64,000 nucleotides of DNA from positions 1 to 64,000 of the IMG/VR virus record IMGVR_UViG_3300025319_000005. One strand, 5' to 3'. The notes under the pieces are model-generated. The model was given only the letters and a program-made list of their open reading frames with translations. It did not search any database and was not told the origin of the DNA. Origin of the DNA: a virus. The stretch's first letter is position 1. Each line of letters begins with the position of its first letter. Positions 31,625 to 38,872 of this stretch are shown here, in pieces. A program made the translations under genes and the position numbers.

Positions 31625-31921
31625 GGTGTATAGCCTCTAATTTTATATATGTTTCCAACTTACCGCCTTTTTTACCTACAACAGCGTTTGGTGTATAGCC
31701 CTCTAATTTTATATGTGTTTCCAATTGCCACACAATAAGCACCTCATCAACTTGGGTGTATAGCCCTCTAATTTTATATGTGTTTCCAATCAGAAAGGGT
31801 TTTACTTTTTTGTGTAATGGGTGTATAGCCCTCTAATTTTATATGTGTTTCCAATTTAAAAAGGTGTACGGAATCACCAAAGCATGGTGTATAGCCCTCT
31901 AATTTTATATGTGTTTCCAAT
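31625..31921 (-). CRISPR. CRISPR-like array 1: five 36-bp repeats, four spacers
   Basis: Repeats at 31625-31659 (35 bp, terminal and diverged), 31690-31725, 31755-31790, 31820-31855 and 31886-31921; the last four are identical. Spacers are 30, 29, 29 and 30 nt and unrelated to each other. On the minus strand the repeat starts ATTGGAAACACATATA and ends AGGGCTATACACC. The 5'-most repeat encodes the C-terminus of the family E gene at 32199. The two 29-nt spacers break the protein frame, which argues that the array is kept as nucleic acid rather than as protein. Confidence 0.8.
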
Positions 31922-32199
31922 ATATCCTTTATAAACAATTGTGTTTCAGCATAGTTAAGCTCATATTTACTTTCAAAAACTGACCAAATCAAGTCATATT
32001 TAACCCAGAAATACCTATTTTTTAATTCCTGCTGAAATAAAATTAAGTCATTTTTTACATAAAAAACAAAATCCTGATACTTGTCTGAAATTTTAATTTC
32101 ACATCCCTCAAGAAAAGAAAGAAAAAATACATTCATTTCGTGTTTGATGTTAAATTTTTCAAACAACACTTTTCTTGTTATAATTAGTTCTATTTTCAT
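31774..32199 (-). CDS. family E gene fused to array 1
   Basis: 141 aa. IELIITRKVLFEKFNIKHEMNVFFLSFLEGCEIKI, FYVKNDLILFQQ, FWVKYDLIWSVFE, then FIKDI leading straight into LETHIKLEGYTP, the translation of the first array repeat. It then reads one spacer, a second repeat and part of a spacer before a frame shift caused by a 29-nt spacer ends it. The natural protein may end anywhere in the array; the conserved body is residues 1-105. Confidence 0.75.
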   Translation of the reverse strand: MKIELIITRKVLFEKFNIKHEMNVFFLSFLEGCEIKISDKYQDFVFYVKNDLILFQQELKNRYFWVKYDLIWSVFESKYELNYAETQLFIKDILETHIKLEGYTPCFGDSVHLFKLETHIKLEGYTPITQKSKTLSDWKHI

Positions 32200-32387
32200 A
32201 TATTTTTAACAGAATGTGGTGTATAGCCATCATCTAATTTTATATGCGTTTCCGGCTCGTTTTTGGTGTCATAAAAATAAAAATCAGGTGTATAGCCCTC
32301 TATTTTCACATGTGTTTCCAGCCCGTAAGCGTTATTTTTTGTATAAGCTGAAGGTATATAGCCCTCCAACTTTACATGTGTTTCCAA
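32196..32387 (-). CDS. open frame across array 2 (translated repeats)
   Basis: 63 codons that are three array units: L/METHVKLEGYIP and variants separated by 10-residue variable pieces. It has no independent body or plausible start other than a TTG in a repeat. Probably a readthrough segment of the family E gene at 32798, cut off by a stop in one spacer. Confidence 0.25.
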   Translation of the reverse strand: METHVKLEGYIPSAYTKNNAYGLETHVKIEGYTPDFYFYDTKNEPETHIKLDDGYTPHSVKNI

Positions 32388-32520
32388 TCAATTGCTATTT
32401 CTTTTATAAACATCAAACGGTATATAACCATCTGACTTTACGTGTGTTTCCAATTTTGTTGTGACGGCTAAGAGAGCAGCTGAAGGTGTGTAGTCTTCTA
32501 ATTTCACATGTGTTTCCAAC
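32218..32520 (-). CRISPR. CRISPR-like array 2: five repeats, four 30-nt spacers
   Basis: Repeats at 32218-32256 (39 bp, diverged), 32287-32322, 32353-32388, 32419-32454 and 32485-32520, each differing by several bases; all four spacers are exactly 30 nt. The variants keep the reading ETHxKxxxYxP, so protein-level constraint or shared ancestry is visible even as the DNA diverges. The leader-proximal repeat is the C-terminal codons of the gene at 32798. Confidence 0.75.
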
Positions 32521-32798
32521 CTATCTTTTATAAAAGATTGAATATCATTATGGTTAAATTTGTATTTCATTTCAAAAACTGACCAAATTAAGTCATACCT
32601 TACATAAAAATGCCTATTTTTTATTTGCTGTTCGAATAAAATCAAGTCATTTTTTACATAAAAAATTGAATATATATATTTTTTACTTAATTTTATTTCA
32701 CATTCATCCACAAAAGAAAGAAAAAAATCTTCCATTTCGTGTTTTATGTTGAATTTCTCAAAAATAACTTTTCTGGTGATTATTAATTCTACTTTCAT
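32388..32798 (-). CDS. family E gene fused to array 2
   Basis: 136 aa from MKVELIITRKVIFEKFNIKHEMEDFFLSFVDECEI; body as in the other family E genes (FYVKNDLILFEQ, VRYDLIWSVFEMKY). From FIKDR it runs into LETHVKLEDYTP and a second repeat, stopping in the following spacer. An upstream Met at 32819 adds seven residues but overlaps the gene before it. Confidence 0.75.
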   Translation of the reverse strand: MKVELIITRKVIFEKFNIKHEMEDFFLSFVDECEIKLSKKYIYSIFYVKNDLILFEQQIKNRHFYVRYDLIWSVFEMKYKFNHNDIQSFIKDRLETHVKLEDYTPSAALLAVTTKLETHVKSDGYIPFDVYKRNSN

Positions 32799-32800
32799 TT

Positions 32801-33172
32801 TTATCTTACCTTTTGACAATACCTTTCATCATCAGCAAATTTTTCAATTAAAACAACCCTTTTTTCTAAACTGATTTTATAAACCTTTTTTAAATGCAAA
32901 ATTCTCTGCAACGTTTCTTTACTTATTGGATTATAAGAGCTAACATGAAAAGAATCGCAATTTTGGCAATCGTAATAACTACATATATCACCTAATGAAT
33001 CATTGTCCCAATTTATCGTGTAACCTTCTAATCCTGAATTTTCAGATTCTTCCTCCAGCCCATAGTTATTTTTAATATACACATGCCGGTTAAAGATATG
33101 ACATTTTATCCACTGTAGAATTTTTTGAGCTTTAGATTTCATTTGTTGTTTTTTACCAAAAATTCCATTCAT
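32801..33172 (-). CDS. C-terminal R-x-V-L-x-E-K protein with zinc-like cysteines
   Basis: 123 aa from MNGIFGKKQQMKSK. Long relative of family C: W-I-K-C-H-I-F-N-R-H, later CSYYDCQNC, ending SLEKRVVLIEKFADDERY. Function unknown. Confidence 0.65.
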   Translation of the reverse strand: MNGIFGKKQQMKSKAQKILQWIKCHIFNRHVYIKNNYGLEEESENSGLEGYTINWDNDSLGDICSYYDCQNCDSFHVSSYNPISKETLQRILHLKKVYKISLEKRVVLIEKFADDERYCQKVR

Positions 33173-33311
33173 GACCTTTAACAATCCAATTAGGCATAGG
33201 AATGTATTTCTCTATAAGCACTTTTCTTGTATTTTCTGCTATAATTTTTATCTTTTTAGTTGCTTCAATTTCTTTTATTGAGCTATAAAATGGTGAACAT
33301 TTTCTTAACAT
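33153..33311 (-). CDS. small R-x-V-L-x-E-K protein N1
   Basis: 52 aa: MLRKCSPFYSSIKEIEATKK, then AENTRKVLIEKYIPMPNW. One of at least seven very small proteins here in which a charged helix leads to the shared peptide near the C-terminus. Overlaps the next gene's start region by about 20 bases. Confidence 0.65.
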   Translation of the reverse strand: MLRKCSPFYSSIKEIEATKKIKIIAENTRKVLIEKYIPMPNWIVKGHEWNFW

Positions 33312-33332
33312 AGTTTTTTTAATTAGATGAAG

Positions 33333-33509
33333 TTAATTTATATACTTTTCTATTAACACTGTTCTGGTGTTCTCTTTTATAATTTTATTTCTTTCTATAA
33401 ATTCCATAATAAGTCTTTTCTTGAGCCTAAACTCTTCTATGCGTTTCAAAGAGGCTTCTTTGTTTGATTTTCTAAAATCTAACGAATTATAATATGAATT
33501 TTTTCCCAT
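33333..33509 (-). CDS. small R-x-V-L-x-E-K protein N2
   Basis: 58 aa: MGKNSYYNSLDFRKSNKEAS, a basic helix, then KENTRTVLIEKYIN at the very end. Helix plus terminal peptide is the whole protein, so the peptide is likely its functional part. Confidence 0.65.
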   Translation of the reverse strand: MGKNSYYNSLDFRKSNKEASLKRIEEFRLKKRLIMEFIERNKIIKENTRTVLIEKYIN

Positions 33510-33524
33510 TGGATTTCTTATTTT

Positions 33525-33671
33525 TTAACTTTGCATTTTTTCTACCAGAACTTTACGAGTATTCTCTTCTAAAAATTCTTCTCTTAGTTTATTCTTTTTC
33601 CATTTGTATATCTCCGACCTCTTTTGAGCTGCATATTTCTGTTTATCAGGATTATAATTTCTTTGTTTCAT
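33525..33671 (-). CDS. small R-x-V-L-x-E-K protein N3
   Basis: 48 aa: MKQRNYNPDKQKYAAQKRSE, then EENTRKVLVEKMQS. Same layout as N2, one of the shortest carriers of the peptide. Confidence 0.65.
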   Translation of the reverse strand: MKQRNYNPDKQKYAAQKRSEIYKWKKNKLREEFLEENTRKVLVEKMQS

Positions 33672-33682
33672 TTATTTTCTTT

Positions 33683-33844
33683 TTAAAAATAAATTGAAAT
33701 CAATTTCCATTTTTCTATTAGGACTTTACGTGTGTTCTCTTCTATAAATTTTCTCTGAGCATGCCTTTCTTTAGCAATTTTTCTATAATATTCAATATAT
33801 TCATCAAAAGAAATATCAGAAGCGGTTTTAATTCCAGTTTTCAT
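33683..33844 (-). CDS. small R-x-V-L-x-E-K protein N4
   Basis: 53 aa: MKTGIKTASDISFDEYIEYY, then EENTRKVLIEKWKLISIYF. ATG overlaps the stop of the upstream gene. Confidence 0.65.
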   Translation of the reverse strand: MKTGIKTASDISFDEYIEYYRKIAKERHAQRKFIEENTRKVLIEKWKLISIYF

Positions 33845-34062
33845 ATAAATTTAATGTAATTTTTTTTTAATTTAAATTTTTCTATTAAAACCGTTCTCGT
33901 ATTCTCTTCTATGAATTTTTTCTGCTTTTCCTCTGCTTCTTTTTCAAATCTACACTTTTTTAACCATAAATAAGCTTCATCAGCTCTGGTTCTTCGTATC
34001 TGAGCATCGCTTTTTTCATTAGTGAACATGGTTGTAAAATATGCTATTTTTGGCTCTTCCAT
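33841..34062 (-). CDS. small R-x-V-L-x-E-K protein N5
   Basis: 73 aa; RRTRADEAYLWLKKCRFEKEAEEKQ helix, then EENTRTVLIEKFKLKKN. Overlaps the start region of the next gene by about 19 bases, as elsewhere in the block. Confidence 0.65.
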   Translation of the reverse strand: MEEPKIAYFTTMFTNEKSDAQIRRTRADEAYLWLKKCRFEKEAEEKQKKFIEENTRTVLIEKFKLKKNYIKFI

Positions 34063-34457
34063 TTTTCTATAAGGACTTTACGTGTATTTTGAATTTTGTA
34101 CCAGGCTTTCTCATTTGGATAAATTGGAACCCATTCTAATATTTCTCCTTTAAATCTCAAATTCAATTCTCTTTCAGCTACACCCATAAGAAATAAAAAC
34201 TTATTTGTCAATTCTAATAATACAGGTTCATCAATTTCATCATCCCAACGAATAAACTCATAGTGCTTCTTACTAGTTTCAAATATGTACCGGTGATACC
34301 AATAAATATTTGACCAATGTTGTTGTGTTACCTGAGAAAATGGAATTTTAACCCCATCTTTAGTTGTCCAAACTTCCTCAAATACTCCAGCCTCAGTTTC
34401 TTCTAAAAACGGCTTATATTCGAATATCGTCTTTAAATTGTTTTCAACTTTTTCCAT
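34044..34457 (-). CDS. R-x-V-L-x-E-K protein N6, 137 aa
   Basis: Trp/Tyr-rich body (WSNIYWYHRYIFETSKKHYEFIRW) ending IQNTRKVLIEKWKSQK. First gene after the variant promoter at 34472. Unknown domain. Confidence 0.7.
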   Translation of the reverse strand: MEKVENNLKTIFEYKPFLEETEAGVFEEVWTTKDGVKIPFSQVTQQHWSNIYWYHRYIFETSKKHYEFIRWDDEIDEPVLLELTNKFLFLMGVAERELNLRFKGEILEWVPIYPNEKAWYKIQNTRKVLIEKWKSQK

Positions 34458-34471
34458 GACTTAATTCATTG

Positions 34472-34509
34472 TTATATCACTATACGAGAAATAATTGATA
34501 CGTGTTACA
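34472..34509 (-). promoter_or_regulatory. diverged copy of the conserved promoter
   Basis: TGTAACACGTATCAATTATT then CTCGTATAGTGATATAA; two bases shorter in the -10 block. The only copy between 28.7 and 48.9 kb. Confidence 0.6.
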
Positions 34510-34705
34510 ACTTTATTGGTATTCGACACAATTTTAGCAATTTTTGACTCAAATATGTTTTTTCTATTAAAACCCTCCTAATGTATATTATATCTGGCAC
34601 AGTCATCATTGCCCGACCGTACTTAATAATATCAAATGCCTCTTCTTCGCTTATTCTAAAACGAGCCAGCATCTCTTTTATCTCAAAATCATATAGATAC
34701 CTCAT
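34505..34705 (-). CDS. R-x-V-L-x-E-K protein N7
   Basis: 66 aa; helical, MARFRISEEEAFDIIKYG-like body with YIRRVLIEKTYLSQKLL near the C-terminus. Its 3' end overlaps the variant promoter. Confidence 0.6.
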   Translation of the reverse strand: MRYLYDFEIKEMLARFRISEEEAFDIIKYGRAMMTVPDIIYIRRVLIEKTYLSQKLLKLCRIPIKL

Positions 34706-35210
34706 TTTTCTTTGAAAGTTCTTTAAATGATGTTGTAGCTAAATTTAAGCTAGAAGGATGATATTCACCTAAACTTTTAAATTCTATTATTTCTTTAGCA
34801 AGTATAAATGAACCTCTTACCGGCATACAATCATTTTTTATTTCATTTTCCAATATCATCCAATCTTTAGAATTCTTAATAGAACCCATTGAATATGGTG
34901 AATAACCATTAAGTTTTATACTGTTCTTTAGTAAACCTTTTATAAGTATTTGTGTTTTAGCATAGCTAAACCCAAATTTCATTTTAAAAACTGACCATAT
35001 GATGTCATATCTGACATAAAAAAACTTATATTTAATTTGTTGATGAAATAAAATCATATCTTCTTTTACATAAAAATAAAGCTCCGGATATTCTTTACTC
35101 GTTTTAATTTCACATCCTTCGATAAAAGACAGAAAAAACTCTTTTGCACCTTCTGTAGAAGAATATTTCTCGGTTAGGACTTTTCTCGTTATGACTAATT
35201 CTATTTTCAT
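34689..35210 (-). CDS. family E paralog with decayed repeats
   Basis: 173 aa. VITRKVLTEKYSSTEGAKEFFLSFIEGCEI, FYVKEDMILFHQQ, VRYDIIWSVFKM. The tail keeps a faint 22-residue rhythm (SIKLNGYSP, EIKNDCMP, FKSLGEYHP), what an array would look like after long drift in frame. Downstream neighbour of array 3. Confidence 0.75.
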   Translation of the reverse strand: MKIELVITRKVLTEKYSSTEGAKEFFLSFIEGCEIKTSKEYPELYFYVKEDMILFHQQIKYKFFYVRYDIIWSVFKMKFGFSYAKTQILIKGLLKNSIKLNGYSPYSMGSIKNSKDWMILENEIKNDCMPVRGSFILAKEIIEFKSLGEYHPSSLNLATTSFKELSKKNEVSI

Positions 35211-35767
35211 TTATCAAATAAGTTTATAGTGCTCCATAAATCACCAAGTATTACTGGTGTATAACCCTCCAATTTCACATGTGTTTCCAACAAAGATTTA
35301 GGACTAGGAAATACTTCTTTAGGTGTATAACCCTCCAATTTCACATGTGTTTCCAACCAAGCCCAGGATTGTATTGCACCACCAACAGGTGTATAACCCT
35401 CCAATTTCACATGTGTTTCCAACTTTTTTTGCAGAATATTAATTCTCCCAACAGGTGTATAACCCTCCAATTTCACATGTGTTTCCAACCTATCCTTTAT
35501 AAAAGATTGAATATCACTATAGTTAAGTTTATATTTGTTCTCAAAAACTGACCAAATTAAGTCAAATCTCATATAAAAATACTTAATTTTTGTTTCCTGT
35601 TCAAACAAAATCAAGTCATTTTTTACATAAAAAATAAAATTCGGGTATTTTTTACTTAATCTTATTTCACATCCATCAATAAAAGAAAGAAAAAAATCTT
35701 CCATTTCGTGTTCAATGTTAAATTTCTCAAAAATAACTTTTCTGGTTGGAATTAATTCTATATTCAT
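35207..35767 (-). CDS. family E gene fused to array 3
   Basis: 186 aa. IELIPTRKVIFEKFNIEHEMEDFFLSFIDGCEIRL, FYVKNDLILFEQ, MRFDLIWSVFENKY, FIKDR, then four perfect LETHVKLEGYTP units separated by 10-residue variable pieces, ending 15 residues after the last. All spacers are 30 nt, so the array stays open in this frame. The peptide after each repeat is different; whether the tail is made and used as protein is unknown. Confidence 0.75.
   Translation of the reverse strand: MNIELIPTRKVIFEKFNIEHEMEDFFLSFIDGCEIRLSKKYPNFIFYVKNDLILFEQETKIKYFYMRFDLIWSVFENKYKLNYSDIQSFIKDRLETHVKLEGYTPVGRINILQKKLETHVKLEGYTPVGGAIQSWAWLETHVKLEGYTPKEVFPSPKSLLETHVKLEGYTPVILGDLWSTINLFDK
35256..35489 (-). CRISPR. CRISPR-like array 3: four identical 36-bp repeats, three 30-nt spacers
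   Basis: Repeats at 35256-35291, 35322-35357, 35388-35423 and 35454-35489 are base-for-base identical; spacers are exactly 30 nt and unrelated. Minus-strand repeat: begins GTTGGAAACACATGTG, ends TTGGAGGGTTATACACC. The 36+30 geometry, GTTGGAA start, central GGAGGG and A/C-rich end are those of type VI-B (Cas13b) direct repeats in Flavobacteriia and relatives; in that type the array is read in this orientation. No cas gene is in the window. A further spacer-length stretch follows the last repeat. Confidence 0.85.
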
Positions 35768-35803
35768 TTTTATAATACTTAAACGAAAAATCCTGTTATT
35801 TGT

Positions 35804-36019
35804 TCATATTTTGTCTCCTGTTTTCTGTCCAGATTCGTCATTTATTTTATTAAAAACAAGCAACTGGCCATTTATATTAAACCCAAATTCAGAAAAATGA
35901 CAATCATTGCATTGATAAATCTCATGTATTGTTCCTTGGTTTATACATAAACCATTATCTTTCGGTGTAATTTCATAATCACATTGAAAACATATTTTAT
36001 GCCCGGTTTTGTCTTTCAA
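35804..36019 (-). CDS. small zinc-ribbon protein
   Basis: 71 aa with CFQC and CNDC about 30 residues apart, a classic four-Cys ribbon; last 12 residues repeat the theme KTGHK/KTGDK. Lacks the R-x-V-L-x-E-K peptide although surrounded by carriers. Confidence 0.65.
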   Translation of the reverse strand: MKDKTGHKICFQCDYEITPKDNGLCINQGTIHEIYQCNDCHFSEFGFNINGQLLVFNKINDESGQKTGDKI

Positions 36020-36444
36020 TGTTTTATTTTTACCAAATTTAATATTCTCCTATTATTATTTAATGTTCTCCTATTATTCCATGTTCTACATACAAATTCT
36101 CTAAACTCAATATAATTATCCAATTCCTCATAAGAAATATAAAATTCTGATACATCATAAAATATGATTTTTCTCATAGGAATAAATGTTGTCGGGTGAT
36201 AAAGATTTTCACCTATAACATAATTCGTGTTGTTTCCCATCATTGGAGATAGAACTTTACTGGCTATGTAATTAATGCCGTTTATATTTTCTGTTCCCCA
36301 AATACAAGACTTTTGATTTATAACAAACATCTCTTTATAAGCCTTTTTCCATAACTCATAAGAAATAAGCATCAAAAGACCATGCTCTGAAAAATTAGAA
36401 AAGGATAAATACTTTTCAGTTAAAACCCGGCGTGTTAATTTCAT
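36016..36444 (-). CDS. family S paralog 1 with N-terminal motif
   Basis: 142 aa: KLTRRVLTEKYLSFSNF at the N-terminus, then ELWKKAYKEMF and ASKVLSPMMG, shared in outline with four downstream-numbered paralogs. Low-complexity NNRR repeats near the C-terminus. Function unknown. Confidence 0.7.
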   Translation of the reverse strand: MKLTRRVLTEKYLSFSNFSEHGLLMLISYELWKKAYKEMFVINQKSCIWGTENINGINYIASKVLSPMMGNNTNYVIGENLYHPTTFIPMRKIIFYDVSEFYISYEELDNYIEFREFVCRTWNNRRTLNNNRRILNLVKIKH

Positions 36445-36866
36445 TAAAGTATTCGTAAATAATTAACTAATCCAAGTGTATGCAAATAATCAATTACAAG
36501 TGTTCTTAAATTAACACCATTCTTTAAAAAAGAAGAAATATCTTCAGTGTAACAATAAGTTGTAATGTGATAAAATGGATTCAGCTCACCCATATTTTTA
36601 TTTTTTAAAGTTAAAGTTATTATCCTGTTTTCCATGCTATCACCAATTCTATTTAATTCGCTTATGTGATATAAATCAATTTTTTGTCCAGTAACAGGAC
36701 AAATAATTTTTGAAACAATGAATACAATCCGTTCTAAATTATTTTTATTCTCAATTCTTTTAAACGTAATATCCCATAATTTATCCGGAACATCTTCTAT
36801 GTTCGTATATCTCCAAAATGGCGAGGATTTCTCTATCAGGACTTTACGAGTTAAAGTATTGCTCAT
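36444..36866 (-). CDS. family S paralog 2
   Basis: 140 aa from MSNTLTRKVLIEKSSPFWRY; VPDKLW, VSKIICPVTG. A longer frame from 36917 would overlap the neighbour. Shares SSPFWRY directly after the peptide with two other copies. Confidence 0.7.
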   Translation of the reverse strand: MSNTLTRKVLIEKSSPFWRYTNIEDVPDKLWDITFKRIENKNNLERIVFIVSKIICPVTGQKIDLYHISELNRIGDSMENRIITLTLKNKNMGELNPFYHITTYCYTEDISSFLKNGVNLRTLVIDYLHTLGLVNYLRIL

Positions 36867-36879
36867 CTTGTATTTTCCA

Positions 36880-37284
36880 TTAAGATGTTTTGTGCTTGTT
36901 CCTCCAGAATATGTCAATAATATCTCTTAAAAATTCACCAGTTGAAAAATCAGATACCATTGTGTTTAACGTTGAAAATGGCATGTTAAAATAATAGTGG
37001 TTGAAAATTATCTTTCTTTTGCTATCAGAAAGTGATAAATATAACATTTCTACTTCTGAAATTGTAAAATCCTTTTCATGCATTAGTGGCGATAAAATTT
37101 CATAAGCCAGGTATTCTATTATTTTATCCGCTCTTTGAGATTCTACTACAGTATCCGATATTTTAAGCATAGAATCTCTAACCTTATTCCAGATATGCTC
37201 CGGAACCTCAAGTGGGAAATTGTATTTCCAAAAAGGTGAGGATTTTTCTGTCAAAACTCGACGTGTTAAACTTTGATGTTCCAT
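36880..37284 (-). CDS. family S paralog 3
   Basis: 134 aa: SLTRRVLTEKSSPFWKYNFP, VPEHIWNKV, YLAYEILSPLMHEKDFTIS. The conserved I-L/I-x-P-L/M-x element after a helix is typical of this family. Confidence 0.7.
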   Translation of the reverse strand: MEHQSLTRRVLTEKSSPFWKYNFPLEVPEHIWNKVRDSMLKISDTVVESQRADKIIEYLAYEILSPLMHEKDFTISEVEMLYLSLSDSKRKIIFNHYYFNMPFSTLNTMVSDFSTGEFLRDIIDIFWRNKHKTS

Positions 37285-37307
37285 TTAAATCATTAAATTA
37301 CAATTGT

Positions 37308-37541
37308 TTAGCTCAACATTACATTACTACATTCTATACATAATCCCATGTCAGGATTATTAGGATAGTCTTTTTCATATCCTATTTTCGTAAACGTCTT
37401 TTCTCCACAACAATCACAAGAAGTTAAACATTCACTCACAAACATACTACCTGAAATCCTAATATGATAACCTTTCTTTTTTAATGTACCTATAGAGCTG
37501 CCTTTTTCTATTAAAACATGACGTGTTAATGTGTTGTTCAT
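37308..37541 (-). CDS. family D zinc protein 1
   Basis: 77 aa: NTLTRHVLIEKGSSIG, LKKKGY, then CDCC, KIGYE, DMGLCIEC. Two CxxC knuckles around K-I-G-Y-E; paralogous to 38399. Confidence 0.7.
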   Translation of the reverse strand: MNNTLTRHVLIEKGSSIGTLKKKGYHIRISGSMFVSECLTSCDCCGEKTFTKIGYEKDYPNNPDMGLCIECSNVMLS

Positions 37542-37960
37542 GTTATTTCTCTCCTTAAAAATTTTGAACTACATTTCATTGAATATTCCCACAGTATCTC
37601 AATAGTTTCTTTTAACATAAAAGAACTCTGATAGTGACGCTTATTACATAACAAATTCATAGACACTTCAAAATAACAATCGTTGTCGAAAATTATATCC
37701 CTATAAGAATAAGCGAAATTGTTATTTACGAATTTTATAGGTGAAATAGTAAAATCCTCTTTTATGAGCGGTGATAGAATTTGACCGGCAATGTAGTGTA
37801 TTAATTTATCAGCTATTTTTGTTTCACCCGTATCATTAAACATGTCTTGAATTATATTAAAATGCTTCAGCCACAATTTCTCTGGAACCAAACTTGGATT
37901 CGGATATCTCCAAAAATGTGAGGATTTCTCTATCAGGACTTTACGAGTTAAAGTGTTCAT
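37538..37960 (-). CDS. family S paralog 4
   Basis: 140 aa from MNTLTRKVLIEKSSHFWRYPNP; VPEKLWLKHF, AGQILSPLIKEDFTIS. Four-base overlap with the zinc gene that follows. Confidence 0.7.
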   Translation of the reverse strand: MNTLTRKVLIEKSSHFWRYPNPSLVPEKLWLKHFNIIQDMFNDTGETKIADKLIHYIAGQILSPLIKEDFTISPIKFVNNNFAYSYRDIIFDNDCYFEVSMNLLCNKRHYQSSFMLKETIEILWEYSMKCSSKFLRREIT

Positions 37961-37961
37961 G

Positions 37962-38399
37962 TTATTTTCCATTTAAAATATATTCTATATTATACTTTAA
38001 TCCAATGTAACTATATATATCTGATAAGTCTACTAATGTTTCACGCTCAACTTTTAACGACTTTATTTTTCTATTGATTCCAGCAAACTCTATTAAATGA
38101 TGTGCCGGACGAATCATAGTTGTGGGTCGTATATTTGGATGTTTTGTTGTTGTTATTGCATAAGGAACATAAGTTATATTGTAATTTCTCATTTTTAGCA
38201 TAGGAGATATGATTTTTTCTATAACGAATTCCAATACTATGATACCATTATTTAAATTTCCTTTACTGGCTAAAATTTCAAAATTAAGTTCTTCTGCGAC
38301 TTTTATCCACATAATCCAAGGCACGTCATCCACATTTGAATAACGCTCGAAAAGTGAGGATTTCTCTGTAAGGACTTTCCTGGTTAAAATATTATTCAT
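37962..38399 (-). CDS. family S paralog 5
   Basis: 145 aa: NNILTRKVLTEKSSLFERYSNVDDVP, ASKGN, VIEKIISPMLKMRNYNI. Most diverged copy of the five. Confidence 0.7.
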   Translation of the reverse strand: MNNILTRKVLTEKSSLFERYSNVDDVPWIMWIKVAEELNFEILASKGNLNNGIIVLEFVIEKIISPMLKMRNYNITYVPYAITTTKHPNIRPTTMIRPAHHLIEFAGINRKIKSLKVERETLVDLSDIYSYIGLKYNIEYILNGK

Positions 38400-38656
38400 C
38401 ATAAAGATAAAAATTTATCAAATCCCATACTACATCTTTCACATAATCCAATATCGGTAATTCCAAAAAAAAATGACTCATAACCAATTTTTACTTGTGT
38501 TCTTCTTTTGCAGAAATCACAAAATTCCAACTCAGCTCTTGAAAAAATTTTTGTACCAAAAGGATGTATTTTTTGAAAATAACCTCTATTCTTTAATTCA
38601 CCTACAAAAGAATAAGATTTTTCAATTAAGACTTGACGTGTTAAGGTGTTGCTCAT
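38399..38656 (-). CDS. family D zinc protein 2
   Basis: 85 aa from MSNTLTRQVLIEKSYSFVGELKNRGY; CDFC, KIGYE, LCERC. Start chosen where the family consensus begins; the longer frame from 38716 has an unrelated hydrophobic extension. Outermost gene of the S/D cluster. Confidence 0.7.
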   Translation of the reverse strand: MSNTLTRQVLIEKSYSFVGELKNRGYFQKIHPFGTKIFSRAELEFCDFCKRRTQVKIGYESFFFGITDIGLCERCSMGFDKFLSL

Positions 38657-38872
38657 TTTTATGTTTCTATGCGTGTTTTTTAAATGCAAAGGTAGAAAAA
38701 TTATTGCACAAAACATCGAAAATAACCCAGCAAATTTATATGAAATATATCCGGTTTTTTGGGAGCGCTGGAGTAACAGGAGAGTGGTAGGATTTTATAT
38801 TAAATAAAAATTAAACCCAAGTTGATGTTGTGGAAAATGTTATATAGTTAAAATGATATAAAACTACATTTA
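38657..38872. other. non-coding stretch upstream of family S/D cluster
   Basis: About 215 bp without a supported gene. It should hold the promoter of the S/D cluster but no copy of the conserved phage promoter. One GGTAGGATTTTATA copy of the window-wide repeat lies near 38787. Confidence 0.5.

Noticed and set aside
35256-35489. Treating the 36+30 units only as a protein tandem repeat (LETHVKLEGYTP)
   Set aside because: Repeats are identical at DNA level while the intervals are unrelated, and 29-nt spacers in array 1 break the frame. A protein role is still possible for decayed copies, so it is kept as an alternative only.
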